Positions 26,684-35,479 of a DNA stretch of 64,000 nt are shown here, piece after piece. The notes under the pieces are model-generated. The model ran no database searches. It saw only the letters and a list, made by a program, of their open reading frames with translations, and was not told the origin of the DNA. The DNA comes from LZORAL124-50-18 sp051208045 (GTDB lineage Bacteria; Pseudomonadota; Gammaproteobacteria; Pseudomonadales; Oleiphilaceae). Within the stretch, counting starts at the first letter, position 1. Each line of letters begins with the position of its first letter. Position numbers and translations under genes: made by a program. The stretch is taken from assembly GCA_051208045.1 (NCBI GenBank), contig JBPJFY010000003.1, forward strand, positions 62,001 to 126,000, in the 5' to 3' direction.

Positions 26684-28680
26684 TGTGCGCCCTCCTGTTG
26701 TACTCTGGATTTTTCCTGCTCTTCCATGTGCACGACTGCAATCGTTTCATAGAGTTGGGCCAGTGTCAGCTGCGCCACCTCATACTCGGTTTGTACCGTC
26801 TCTTGCCTTTGGGCCAGGTCATCGAGCGATGCTACTGTTAACGCCTTATCCAACGCAGCGAGCGTCTTCCTGTTTTTCGCCAACAGGTTTTCTGTCTGGC
26901 TGATTGCCGCTTCCACGCGCTTCAGTTTGGCTTTCAATCCAACGGGGCCTTTCCTGACAACCTCTTCGATCCGTTGTATAGACTCTTCCAGGCTGGCCAG
27001 TTCAAATTGAACGGCATTGAGGTCTTCGGAAAGATTACCGATGTTCAGCTCAAACATTTCCTTAGCTCTCCACACAAGCAGCCCGTGAATGCGATGAACT
27101 TTTTCAACCATTTCCGCGTATTGCTCGGCCGACACAGCGCCTTTTGCCTGAATCGATTGCGCCCGTTTTCTCAGAGATTCAACTTTTCGAATTTGCTCCT
27201 GTACCTGGCTGGATGCGACGGACAAAAAGTCTTCGTTATCCACCGCTGTCTCTTTTTCATTTCCGAACTGCGTTATCGACTGTTTCGCGGATTCGGCGAC
27301 CTGCCGAAATTTGCCTGCATTAATTTGCTGAGTAGCCCGACCAAATCCTTTTATCCGGTCATTCAACATTTTTTTGAAGATATTCAGGTCGTTTAATCGC
27401 AACTGCAGGTAATCAATCGACTTCTCAGAAAACACAATATCTTCCATGTACTTGAATCGCTCTGGATTATTCGCGAAATAGTTGAGATAAGCGGCCTTCG
27501 GCGTGTTCGTATTGACAGACTCATCCAAAAACGTATCCAAATTGTCCAGATTGCTCTTTTTAAGCATGGCTTTATTGAATCCAATGGACTTGATCGTCGT
27601 CTGCATTTCATTCAATGTACGTAATTCCTGCTCATGAACCGAAATGTTTTCCAGGTAGCTTTCGATCGCTTTCACCTTATTGCCACTTTTCAGGAAGGCG
27701 TACGCAATCCCGGCATACGCTTGAGACACGCCTTTCTGGCTTAACGGGTACTTCTTAACTCGGTACCAGGACTGAATGGCATTCCGGTATTGCTCGGCCT
27801 TGAAATAAGAAAGGCCGTGCAGATAAAATCCCTCCGCTGCAAAGCTACTGTCGATCAGGATTTTATTGAGGAAGTTTCTGGCCTTTTCATAATCAGCCTC
27901 TTCAAAGGCCAGCTTACCTGATGCCAGAAAAATCCGGTTCTGAAGATCCGACTGGGTATCCAGAAATACCAAAGCGTCACTGGGTGTGTTCAGTGCATCC
28001 GCCACCCTTAAAGACAGCAGAGGTCGCGACGCATTACTGTCTTTGTCGGCATATTTTCGGGCAAGATTGTAATACGCATAGCCGGCCCATACGCCCTCAT
28101 CCATCTTGCTGATTACTTTTGCCGCTTTATTCAAGTCGCCACTGCGCAACAGGGCGGCAGAATGGTAACGCTGATAAATTGGCAACAGCTTTTTGTCGAG
28201 TTGATTGATTCGATTGAAAGCGTGCAAAGCATCATTATTGTTTTCGGCAAGATATTCCAGCTTGCCAAGTTCAAATGCCGCTCGTGCCGAGATGTTCCCC
28301 TCATGGTCCCGCATGATTCTTTGAAAACCACGCCGGGCTTCGGCCTCCAGACCAAATCGGGCCTGCGACTGATGCAGGTGCATTTGCGCATCGAGGGATA
28401 AAACAGTGGGGTCGCTTGGGAACCTGGCAAGCGATTCCAGATCTTTTTCCTGATAGAACGAAAACAATGCCCAGCGATGCGCCAGTTCTGCAGGCAGTGT
28501 ATCACGAGGCTCCTTAGCGGCAACAGCAGGATGGAAAAACAGACCAAGTAGGGCAAGGATCATGGCGAGGATCGCCACCCTCGAATCACGACTCGGAGCA
28601 AGCTGCCTCAAAAAAGGATCGCGCCTGAAAACAAGCCGACTCACGGCGAATGCTGGCCCGTGCACTGATGCTATTTCCAC
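26680..28680 (-). CDS. TPR protein with C-terminal coiled coil, membrane-anchored or exported
   Basis: Protein of 666 aa starting at GTG 28680, which overlaps the preceding gene by ten bases. A hydrophobic segment near residues 35-55 (VAILAMILALLGLFF, ending AVAAKEP) is a late signal peptide or anchor. TPR-like helices occupy about residues 70-370, and the last 280 residues are strongly coiled-coil. The function is unknown. It would lie in the periplasm beside the 955-aa protein and may dimerise through the coiled coil. Translation is coupled on both sides, so stoichiometric production of the complex is likely. Confidence 0.8.
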   Translation of the reverse strand: MEIASVHGPAFAVSRLVFRRDPFLRQLAPSRDSRVAILAMILALLGLFFHPAVAAKEPRDTLPAELAHRWALFSFYQEKDLESLARFPSDPTVLSLDAQMHLHQSQARFGLEAEARRGFQRIMRDHEGNISARAAFELGKLEYLAENNNDALHAFNRINQLDKKLLPIYQRYHSAALLRSGDLNKAAKVISKMDEGVWAGYAYYNLARKYADKDSNASRPLLSLRVADALNTPSDALVFLDTQSDLQNRIFLASGKLAFEEADYEKARNFLNKILIDSSFAAEGFYLHGLSYFKAEQYRNAIQSWYRVKKYPLSQKGVSQAYAGIAYAFLKSGNKVKAIESYLENISVHEQELRTLNEMQTTIKSIGFNKAMLKKSNLDNLDTFLDESVNTNTPKAAYLNYFANNPERFKYMEDIVFSEKSIDYLQLRLNDLNIFKKMLNDRIKGFGRATQQINAGKFRQVAESAKQSITQFGNEKETAVDNEDFLSVASSQVQEQIRKVESLRKRAQSIQAKGAVSAEQYAEMVEKVHRIHGLLVWRAKEMFELNIGNLSEDLNAVQFELASLEESIQRIEEVVRKGPVGLKAKLKRVEAAISQTENLLAKNRKTLAALDKALTVASLDDLAQRQETVQTEYEVAQLTLAQLYETIAVVHMEEQEKSRVQQEGAQ

Positions 28681-29198
28681 TCTTTGATTTTAAATTCGGG
28701 CTCTTTTCTTCGAGATTCAATGATCTGAAGTTCAAGCATCTTGGGTTTTGAGGCTTTGTTGAAGGAGAATTTTTTCTCACGCCTGAAATATCGATCTGAC
28801 TCTCCGAGCCCATTCAACACCGCTGTCAGGCTATGGCTACCAGAAGAAATGTTCCCGATATAAAGCCTTTGAACGCCGCCTTTCTTAAGCGCTGTCAGTT
28901 CAGACTCTTTATAGAGATAGGTGGTCGCCAGATTACCGTCGATTTTTAATTCCACAGAATCCAGGTCAAAATCAGACTGCGTTGAAAGCGAAAGGAAAAC
29001 GGCAATTTGTGTATTGGCAGGATTTATCAGTGCCTCTTCAAGTTCATACAGCTCACGATTGAGTTTAACCAGATCCGACTTCAAATCTTTAACCTGATCC
29101 GCCAATGACTGATCCTGAGCCCAAGAATGTTCGGATGTAAACAAACTCAAGGAAATTACGAGCTGTAATACAACACCAAGCCATAATCCCTGCTTCAT
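28671..29198 (-). CDS. exported coiled-coil/beta-sandwich protein, first gene of the ExbBD/TPR operon
   Basis: Protein of 175 aa from ATG 29198 (an in-frame ATG also stands at 29213). It has a signal peptide ending SWAQ, a coiled coil near residues 25-55 (LADQVKDLKSDLVKLNREL), and a C-terminal domain of about 110 residues with alternating beta strands: VELKIDGNLATTYLY, LYIGNISSGSHSLTAVLNG and KFSFNKASKPKMLELQII. The pattern resembles a PEGA-like or carbohydrate-binding beta sandwich, but this is not certain. It is the first gene of the operon, preceded by 500 non-coding bases that should hold the promoter. Confidence 0.75.
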   Translation of the reverse strand: MKQGLWLGVVLQLVISLSLFTSEHSWAQDQSLADQVKDLKSDLVKLNRELYELEEALINPANTQIAVFLSLSTQSDFDLDSVELKIDGNLATTYLYKESELTALKKGGVQRLYIGNISSGSHSLTAVLNGLGESDRYFRREKKFSFNKASKPKMLELQIIESRRKEPEFKIKEWK

Positions 29199-29479
29199 AA
29201 AAAACCATCCCATATGTTACAAATTGTTGCCAATCTTATCATGAAGCTAACCAGGCAAAGTGTATCTAATTCAAAATTTCCTTAAAATCATGACAAAAGC
29301 GGCCATCTGCTTACCCCTAACGGCCTCGGTCTGTGACAAGTGTCATAAAATGAAAGGGTTCGTTATCGAAAAAGCATAGCACTCACCTCCCCCATCGCAA
29401 GCATGGGAAAGCGCTGTAGAAGTTGTCAGAATGTTTTACAGGTGTACTTCATGTTGTGATCATAGCGTTTAAGACCAGC

Positions 29480-29632
29480 CACTATCTTGTTGTAATATCG
29501 AGATATTTTCTGTCTGGCTCTATATTTGCTGTAAAACAGGGAGCGGGGAAACTATGTATAAGTGGAGCTGCTATCGGCCAATAGGTGGCCAAACCGAGTT
29601 TAGCTGGTGGTCTCAACCCCACCAGCTTTTTT
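29480..29632 (+). ncRNA. candidate small RNA on the plus strand
   Basis: A plus-strand terminator stands here with no plus-strand gene upstream for more than 10 kb: the nearest is the MaoC gene, ending at 19948. The sequence before it carries a short stem GGCCA/TGGCC at 29577-29590 and three GGA motifs (in AGGGAG, GGGGAA and TGGAGC), a feature of RsmY/RsmZ-type RNAs that titrate CsrA. No textbook promoter or GacA box was found and the 5' end is a guess. An orphan riboswitch was considered, but no conserved core was recognised. Confidence 0.35.
29602..29632 (+). terminator. rho-independent terminator
   Basis: AGCTGGTGG and CCACCAGCT form a perfect 9-bp stem with an 8-base loop followed by six T. 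The U-tract exists only in the plus orientation. Confidence 0.75.
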
Positions 29633-29715
29633 CTCTCTTCTTTTGATCTTTCTGCTTTGTCTCTTTTTCTTTGTCTGTTTATTCTCGGCTTCTCTTTCTT
29701 TCGGGGCTTTTTTTA

Positions 29716-30894
29716 TCACTTGCTTAACGACTTCATACCTGCTTCCAGCCCTTCTATCGTCAGTGGGTACATTTCATTTTCCATTAATTGTTTAGTTATC
29801 CCAAGAGAGCCGCCTTCCCCCCAATAGTTTTCGGGCATCGGATTTAACCAGATCACCTTCCGGAAGTGGTCTTTCAGTCGCTGCATCCATACAGCACCAG
29901 GCTCTTCATTCCAATGCTCGATACTACCACCGGCGTGAGTGATTTCATAAGGCGCCATACTGGCATCACCGACAAAAATGACCTTGTAATCCGGTGTGTA
30001 CTTGTGGATCAAGTCCCAGGTATGCGTGGTTTCGTTCATTCGTCGAATATTGTTTTTCCAGACACTTTCATACACAAAGTTATGAAAATAGAAATATTCC
30101 AAATGTTTAAACTCTGCACGACACGCTGAAAATATCTCTTCGCAGACTTTGATGTGAGGATCCATCGAGCCCCCAACATCCAGAAACAATAGCACTTTGA
30201 CCGCATTATGGCGTTCCGGCACCATGTTTATATCCAGGTAACCACCATTGCGCGCCGTCGAGCGAATGGTGTTGTCCATATCCAGCTCTTCCGCGGCACC
30301 TTGTCGAGCGAACTTTCTCAAACGACGCAGCGCGACCTTAATGTTTCGAATCCCAATGGTGACCGAGTCATCCAGATCCTTGTATCCTCGCTTTTCCCAG
30401 ACTTTTACCGCAGATTTATGCCGGGAGCCTTTTTGACCAATACGGAAACCTTCGGGATTGTAACCATTGGCACCAAAGGGGGATGTCCCTCCGGTACCGA
30501 TCATTTTGTTTCCACCCTGATGTTTTTTCTTTTGTTCTTCCAGACGTTTTTTGAACGTTTCGATCAACTCATCCAAACCGCCCAGCGATTCAATTTTTGC
30601 CTTATCTTCCTCCGACAACTGTCGCTCGAATTCTGCGCGCAACCATTCATCCGGAATCGCCGCCTCCAGCATCATGTCCAGCGATTCAATTCCTTTGAAA
30701 TACTTGCCAAAGGCACGATCAAACTTGTCGAAATGACGCTCATCTTTCACCAGACACAACCGGGCCAGGTAATAAAACTCATCGATGTTCGCGAATGCAA
30801 AGCGGTGTTGTAACGCTTCGATTAAATCCAGAAACTCTTTTAAGCTGGCGGGCACTCTGGCACGCCGAACCTCAAGAAAAAAATCTATCAGCAT
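29716..30894 (-). CDS. VWA-domain protein, CoxE-like
   Basis: Cytosolic protein (392 aa) whose C-terminal half is a von Willebrand A domain. The metal-site motif reads DVGGSMDPH, with Gly in place of the first Ser of DxSxS, and FVGDASMAP follows later. The N-terminal half is helical and charged, with a Gly-rich linker near residues 130-150 (GTGGTSPFGANGYNPEGF). Proteins of this kind work with MoxR AAA ATPases as chaperone pairs that insert metals or remodel complexes (CoxE/CoxD, ViaA/RavA). The MoxR gene lies 42 bases upstream, so the two form a pair. The client is unknown. Confidence 0.85.
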   Translation of the reverse strand: MLIDFFLEVRRARVPASLKEFLDLIEALQHRFAFANIDEFYYLARLCLVKDERHFDKFDRAFGKYFKGIESLDMMLEAAIPDEWLRAEFERQLSEEDKAKIESLGGLDELIETFKKRLEEQKKKHQGGNKMIGTGGTSPFGANGYNPEGFRIGQKGSRHKSAVKVWEKRGYKDLDDSVTIGIRNIKVALRRLRKFARQGAAEELDMDNTIRSTARNGGYLDINMVPERHNAVKVLLFLDVGGSMDPHIKVCEEIFSACRAEFKHLEYFYFHNFVYESVWKNNIRRMNETTHTWDLIHKYTPDYKVIFVGDASMAPYEITHAGGSIEHWNEEPGAVWMQRLKDHFRKVIWLNPMPENYWGEGGSLGITKQLMENEMYPLTIEGLEAGMKSLSK

Positions 30895-30936
30895 GTCGGT
30901 TTACCTGTAAGTTCGTATGCGGTCGACAATAATCGC

Positions 30937-31779
30937 TTATGATCGTCGACGACTCATGAATGCCAGACGCTGTAACAACGACACATCCTGCTCATTCTTC
31001 ACCAGTGCACCGTATAAGGGAGGAATCGCTTGCGCCGTATCATGCTCCTGCAATATTTTTGAAGACAGTTCATCTGCCATCAACAGTTTCAACCAATCAA
31101 TCAGCTCCGAGGTGGAGGGCTTTTTCTTCAAGCCTGGCACCTTACGCACGTCAAAGAATATTTCCAAAGCATCTTTCACCAACTCTTTTTTAATATTCGG
31201 AAAATGCACATCCACAATTTCCTGCATGGTTTGCTCATCCGGGAAGTTGATGTAATGGAAAAAACAGCGCCTCAGGAAGGCATCAGGCAATTCTTTTTCA
31301 TTGTTACTGGTAATAACGACGATGGGGCGTTGCTCTGCTACAACTCGCTCTTTGGTTTCATAAACATAGAACTCCATCTTATCCAGCTCCAGGAGCAAAT
31401 CGTTTGGAAATTCGATGTCGGCTTTATCAATTTCATCAATGAGCAAAATCGCTTGTTTCTCAGAGGTAAACGCTTCCCACAACTTTCCTTTAACAATGTA
31501 GTTGCTGATATCATGCACTTTGTCATCGCCCAGCTGGGAATCCCGCAATCGGGAAACGGCATCATATTCGTACAAACCTTGCTGAGCCTTGGTGGTGGAT
31601 TTGATGTGCCAACTGATAAGCGGCATGTCCAATGCCTTCGCCATTTCTTCTGCCAGCATGGTTTTTCCGGTGCCAGGCTCTCCTTTGATCAGGAGGGGAC
31701 GCTTCAAATGAATTGCTGCATTGACAGCCATTTGTAAATCATCGGTCGCAACGTAGTTTTCTGTACCTGTAAAATTCAT
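30937..31779 (-). CDS. MoxR-family AAA+ ATPase
   Basis: AAA+ chaperone-like ATPase (280 aa). It has Walker A GEPGTGKTML near residues 37-46, Walker B LLIDEIDKAD, sensor 1 VITSNNEKELPDAF and the arginine-finger region FLRRCFFHYINFP; the family C-terminal lid follows. It probably unfolds or matures a partner with the VWA protein encoded just downstream. MoxR proteins act in the cytosol. It is divergent from cysK, whose start is about 170 bases away, so both promoters share that interval. Confidence 0.9.
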   Translation of the reverse strand: MNFTGTENYVATDDLQMAVNAAIHLKRPLLIKGEPGTGKTMLAEEMAKALDMPLISWHIKSTTKAQQGLYEYDAVSRLRDSQLGDDKVHDISNYIVKGKLWEAFTSEKQAILLIDEIDKADIEFPNDLLLELDKMEFYVYETKERVVAEQRPIVVITSNNEKELPDAFLRRCFFHYINFPDEQTMQEIVDVHFPNIKKELVKDALEIFFDVRKVPGLKKKPSTSELIDWLKLLMADELSSKILQEHDTAQAIPPLYGALVKNEQDVSLLQRLAFMSRRRS

Positions 31780-31895
31780 GGAGCTCTGTTCCTGTTCAAA
31801 AATTCGAGTGCTTCAGGTTCAAATTATATTACGGTAAAAAAATCCGCAGCAATGGCCAAAGCGTCCATTTGGGAGGGCAATCTGGCCGATCCCTG

Positions 31896-31904
31896 TGCTA
31901 TGCT
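31896..31904 (+). promoter_or_regulatory. extended -10 promoter element of cysK
   Basis: TGCTATGCT fits an extended -10 (TGnTATAAT-like), 48 bases before the cysK ATG. No good -35 is seen, as expected for this promoter class. Confidence 0.4.
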
Positions 31905-31952
31905 AACGAATTCTTAGGGGCTACAACCCAAAATTCTCAAGGAAATCAACTC

Positions 31953-32921
31953 ATGAGTAATCTGTATAACGATAATTCGGAATCCATTGGCAATACGCCA
32001 CTCGTAAAACTCAATCGCATTACCTCAGGCAATGTTTTTGCGAAAATCGAAGGCCGAAATCCTGCTTATTCAGTGAAGTGCCGTATCGGTGCCAATATGA
32101 TCTGGGATGCGGAAAAACGAGGTGCGCTGAAGCCGGGAATGACTCTTGTGGAGCCGACCAGTGGCAATACCGGCATTGCACTGGCCTTTGTTTGCGCCTC
32201 TCGTGGGTATAACCTTGTTCTCACCATGCCAGCGTCCATGAGCCTGGAGAGAAGGAAACTCATGAAAGCATTAGGTGCGGAATTGATTCTCACCGAACCC
32301 GCCAAAGGAATGAAAGGAGCGATAGATAAAGCCAACGAGCTTGTTGAGCAAAATCCCGAGACGCACTTGATTCTTCAACAGTTTGAAAACCCGGCCAACC
32401 CCGAGATTCATGAAAAAACCACCGGACCGGAGATATGGAACGATACCGACGGAGCCATAGACGTACTGGTGTCTGGCGTGGGCACCGGTGGGACCATTAC
32501 CGGTGTTTCTCGCTACATTAAAAATACACAAGGCAAAGCCATTGTTTCCGTTGCCGTTGAGCCAACCGCCTCCCCTGTGATAACGCAGCAGATGAACGGT
32601 GAAGCGCTGCAACCTTCACCCCACAAGATCCAGGGTATTGGCGCTGGCTTTATTCCCAATAACCTCGATCTGAGTATGGTCGATCGTGTGGAGCAAGTGA
32701 CCAACGAAGACGCCATGGAGTTTGCTCATCGACTCATGAAGGAAGAAGGCATTCTCGCCGGTATATCCTGCGGCGCGGCAGTGTGCGCAGCGGCGAGACT
32801 GGCAGCTCTGCCTGAATTCAAAGATAAAACCATTGTGGTAATTCTCCCGGACTCTGCCGAGCGCTACCTTTCCAGCCCGTTGTTTGAGGGCGTATTCTCT
32901 GACCAGGAAATGAGCCAGTAA
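31953..32921 (+). CDS. cysK: Cysteine synthase A (O-acetylserine sulfhydrylase)
   Basis: PLP enzyme (322 aa) that makes cysteine from O-acetylserine and sulfide. The sequence closely follows CysK: the PLP lysine is Lys42 in SVKCRIGANMIW, the substrate loop is EPTSGNTGIALA, the phosphate-binding loop is GVGTGGTITG, and the C-terminus contains PDSAERYLSS. CysK rather than CysM is indicated by these motifs and the PHKIQGIGAGFIP stretch. ATG 31953 is supported by AAGGAA eight bases upstream; an open frame from 31869 is non-coding leader. It stands alone on the plus strand between the two VWA loci. Confidence 0.95.
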   Translation: MSNLYNDNSESIGNTPLVKLNRITSGNVFAKIEGRNPAYSVKCRIGANMIWDAEKRGALKPGMTLVEPTSGNTGIALAFVCASRGYNLVLTMPASMSLERRKLMKALGAELILTEPAKGMKGAIDKANELVEQNPETHLILQQFENPANPEIHEKTTGPEIWNDTDGAIDVLVSGVGTGGTITGVSRYIKNTQGKAIVSVAVEPTASPVITQQMNGEALQPSPHKIQGIGAGFIPNNLDLSMVDRVEQVTNEDAMEFAHRLMKEEGILAGISCGAAVCAAARLAALPEFKDKTIVVILPDSAERYLSSPLFEGVFSDQEMSQ

Positions 32922-32931
32922 TGGATTGTTC

Positions 32932-32959
32932 AGGAAGATAGGCTCGCGCTTATCTTCCT
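32932..32959. terminator. hairpin terminator shared by cysK and the VWA gene
   Basis: AGGAAGATA and TATCTTCCT form a perfect 9-bp stem with a 10-base loop, followed by ATTTCTT on the plus strand. It overlaps the stop codon of the convergent VWA gene. Confidence 0.6.
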
Positions 32960-35303
32960 ATTTCTTATCATCTTCCGGCAAGTCATCAGTATCTGAGATA
33001 TCAAAGTCTTCGAGGTTAAATTCCTCTTCGTCATCCTCTTCTTCCTCAGGCTCTTCCTCCGTATCATTCTCTGCCAGAATTTCATCGACAATATCATCTG
33101 CAGTTTTCCCATCCACAACTTCATCCTCATCAGAGTCGACGAGATCGCCCAAAATTGCATCCAGCTCCTCAGCAGTTGTTTCGGGCTCTTCCGGCTCAGG
33201 CTCTGGCTCGGGTTCTGGCTCAGGTTCCGGTTCCGGCTCATTGAGCTGGGGAATTTCTTCCTCAGGTTCCTCTTCGACAAAGTCAAGTTCGTCATCCAGA
33301 TCCAGCGTTTCCTCGATGGGGTCCGGAATCGAAGGTTCATCCATGGGCGGCTCATCCACGGGCGCATCGGAAATAGGCGTATCATCAATTTCCATATCGC
33401 CCAACCCCATCAGCTCATCTTCTTCCGCAGCCTCTTTTTCTTTTTTCTTCCTCTTCAGTAACCAAGCCCCAAGCCCTGCCAGAAGTAATACCGCTGTTGT
33501 ACCAATACCCGCCGCGACATACATCATGGTATTGTCTTCTTCAGGCTCAGGCACCTCTTCCTGCTCAAGCGTTTCCGGTATTTCTATGGGAGGCGGGACC
33601 ACTGCTTCTGGATCCGGTTGTGGTAGCGTTTCCGGAGGTGCTTCTTCCACAGGCTCAGGCGCTGGCTCCTCTTTGGGCTCTTCCTGCGGTGGCTCAGGAA
33701 TACTCGCGAACTTACCCGCAGAAGGATCGATCGGGAAGACCGCATCAAACGATCGCGGCGCAAACTGAAAATCATCGCCGTCCGCCTTCACCCCTTTCAC
33801 TTTAAGATCAACCCGGTAGGTACCATCCCCCTTTGTCGGCAGAATAGGTTGCGTCCATGCGGTCTCTGAAGCATTCAACTCAATGGTTTTAATTTCGTTA
33901 CTACCATCGGGAGCAGTAATGCGCGCAGCAATTCGGGTATTTTTTAGGTCGATATCATCGCTCAACGGCGAAATTGAGAGCAGATAACTTTCTGTGGGCT
34001 GCCCACCTTCCGAGGTGATTGGGGGAGCTACATTCAACTCAACATTTAACGGAGATCGCAGATTAATGATCTGCCGATTCTTGCGCTTAAACGTTTTACC
34101 ATCAACCAGAATGGAGACTTCGTACTGCCCCACTTTGCTCAGTTTACTGATTTGGTCCTGAAAAACGCCATCCGCCGGGGGCGGACCTTCCGAAAGCCGC
34201 TTGGTTCCTGATTTACCATCTTCACGCGTAATACTCAGGTCGACATCCAACAATTTCAGGAAATCGGGATTTGTGAGCTTTTTCCCTTCTTCCTCAAAAA
34301 ATGCTGCCACGTTTAGAATGTCGCCCGCGAAAAAGTTAATGGGCAGTTTATCTACTTTGAGCTGTAGATTACTGACGACCGTAACTCGACTGTCTGGCAG
34401 CAAATCCGCATCGATTGTCCAGGTACCCTCATAGGGGCGCTTCACGGTGATCAAGTCATAACCACCTTCCCGATACCAGTTGACATAATCGGGGCGATTA
34501 TTTGCGTCGTAAACATCATTCGTCGGTGCTTGCAGGCGGGTTTCACGACTACCCGGTTTTCTGAAAATCAACGCGGTGAGTTCTTCCACGCTGGAGTCAA
34601 TATCAAACTTATTCCCTTCCAGGGGGACTTGCTCGGCCGGTACGGCCTGATCGAATACCCGGGCAAATATGCGCGTTAAATCTTCGGAGGTTTCGGCGGT
34701 TTCCGAGGTACCCCCCGTCTGAACAGACAGCTGATCAAGAAAGGAAGCGTCCGCATTCTTGGACAGGGCGATCGTGTGTATCGTTGCGCCTTTTTCTTTA
34801 AAGGACTTTACAATATCACTCAGGATACGATTGCGTTCGTCGTAGTTTTTCTCTGGATCACGGTCGATATCGACCATGCCATCAGTCAATAAAATAAAGT
34901 GACTGTTTTTGAAATCATCAGAACGTGCAAAATCATTGCTGGATTTGGCCAATACGCTGCCAATGTTTGTGAAAAGTGCGACAGAGTTGATTTTTTTGGC
35001 TTCACGCTTTGCCATTTGACGCCAGGCTTTATCTACCGTGTCATGCTTGATAAGCATATTCACATACTGGCCAAATGTCCAAACGCCCGCTTTGCTTCCC
35101 TCGGGCACGAGTTCTGTGAGCAAGTTGACGGCTGGAATACGCAGATTGTTGGGATCATTTTTTTTCATGCTGCCCGAGATATCGATCAGCACCCGAACAT
35201 CTTTTTGTTCCTCAGCGCCGGCAATGCCAGACAGCCCCACGAGAAACACAAGTCCCAACACCAGATGTCGAGCAAGCACCAATCCTGTTTTCACCCTAAC
35301 CAT
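32958..35303 (-). CDS. membrane-anchored VWA-domain protein
   Basis: Large envelope protein (781 aa from ATG 35303). It has a signal peptide (LGLVFLVGLSGIAGA), then a periplasmic von Willebrand A domain with an intact DISGSM metal site near residue 40 and LLTDGMVD. Beta-rich domains follow to about residue 590, then a Pro/Glu-rich linker, one membrane helix (MYVAAGIGTTAVLLLAGLGA) with a basic stop-transfer, and a very acidic cytoplasmic tail of about 170 residues with Glu-Pro repeats. An in-frame start 33 bases upstream is less likely. The function is unknown; it may display the VWA domain for protein contacts linked to the nearby MoxR/VWA pair. Confidence 0.83.
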   Translation of the reverse strand: MVRVKTGLVLARHLVLGLVFLVGLSGIAGAEEQKDVRVLIDISGSMKKNDPNNLRIPAVNLLTELVPEGSKAGVWTFGQYVNMLIKHDTVDKAWRQMAKREAKKINSVALFTNIGSVLAKSSNDFARSDDFKNSHFILLTDGMVDIDRDPEKNYDERNRILSDIVKSFKEKGATIHTIALSKNADASFLDQLSVQTGGTSETAETSEDLTRIFARVFDQAVPAEQVPLEGNKFDIDSSVEELTALIFRKPGSRETRLQAPTNDVYDANNRPDYVNWYREGGYDLITVKRPYEGTWTIDADLLPDSRVTVVSNLQLKVDKLPINFFAGDILNVAAFFEEEGKKLTNPDFLKLLDVDLSITREDGKSGTKRLSEGPPPADGVFQDQISKLSKVGQYEVSILVDGKTFKRKNRQIINLRSPLNVELNVAPPITSEGGQPTESYLLSISPLSDDIDLKNTRIAARITAPDGSNEIKTIELNASETAWTQPILPTKGDGTYRVDLKVKGVKADGDDFQFAPRSFDAVFPIDPSAGKFASIPEPPQEEPKEEPAPEPVEEAPPETLPQPDPEAVVPPPIEIPETLEQEEVPEPEEDNTMMYVAAGIGTTAVLLLAGLGAWLLKRKKKEKEAAEEDELMGLGDMEIDDTPISDAPVDEPPMDEPSIPDPIEETLDLDDELDFVEEEPEEEIPQLNEPEPEPEPEPEPEPEPEEPETTAEELDAILGDLVDSDEDEVVDGKTADDIVDEILAENDTEEEPEEEEDDEEEFNLEDFDISDTDDLPEDDKK

Positions 35304-35479
35304 AAAACAATCCAAAACACGCGCATGAAAAACCACCAGGTGGTGGTTGCCCCTATACTATTTATAGCAGTTTTTACAATAACTACAACGCGGTTCCAGA
35401 GGTGATGCTTGAAGATCTAACTGTTATGAATTGATTTATATGCGTTTATTTGATGTATGTCGACGCAGTAAGAGGCCGA

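Larger units (their letters stand above)
29199..29715. other. 517-base non-coding region
   Basis: No credible gene lies here. It must contain the minus-strand promoter of the TPR/ExbBD operon. Visible items are an inverted repeat TGACA-AG-TGTCA at 29334-29345, a candidate plus-strand small RNA with terminator at about 29480-29632, and a pyrimidine-rich tract at 29630-29715. On the minus strand that tract is a purine-rich trailer downstream of the VWA gene stop codon. Confidence 0.6.

Noticed and set aside
29334..29345. TGACA-AG-TGTCA inverted repeat as a definite operator
   Set aside because: It is short and single, with no promoter element at a sensible distance; kept only as a note in the intergenic entry.
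29450..29600. c-di-GMP or other riboswitch
   Set aside because: No conserved aptamer core was recognised and no gene follows on that strand.
29585..29827. 80-residue plus-strand frame rich in Phe and Leu
   Set aside because: It reads through a terminator and a pyrimidine-rich tract, then into the antisense of the VWA gene; its hydrophobicity is an effect of the T-rich sequence.
33180..33250. GGCTCx repeats suggesting a CRISPR or satellite array
   Set aside because: They encode Glu-Pro repeats in frame within the VWA protein; there are no spacers and no cas genes.
32926..33768. 280-residue Ser/Gly-rich plus-strand open frame
   Set aside because: It is antisense to the Glu/Pro-rich tail of the VWA protein; its low complexity comes from the opposite strand.
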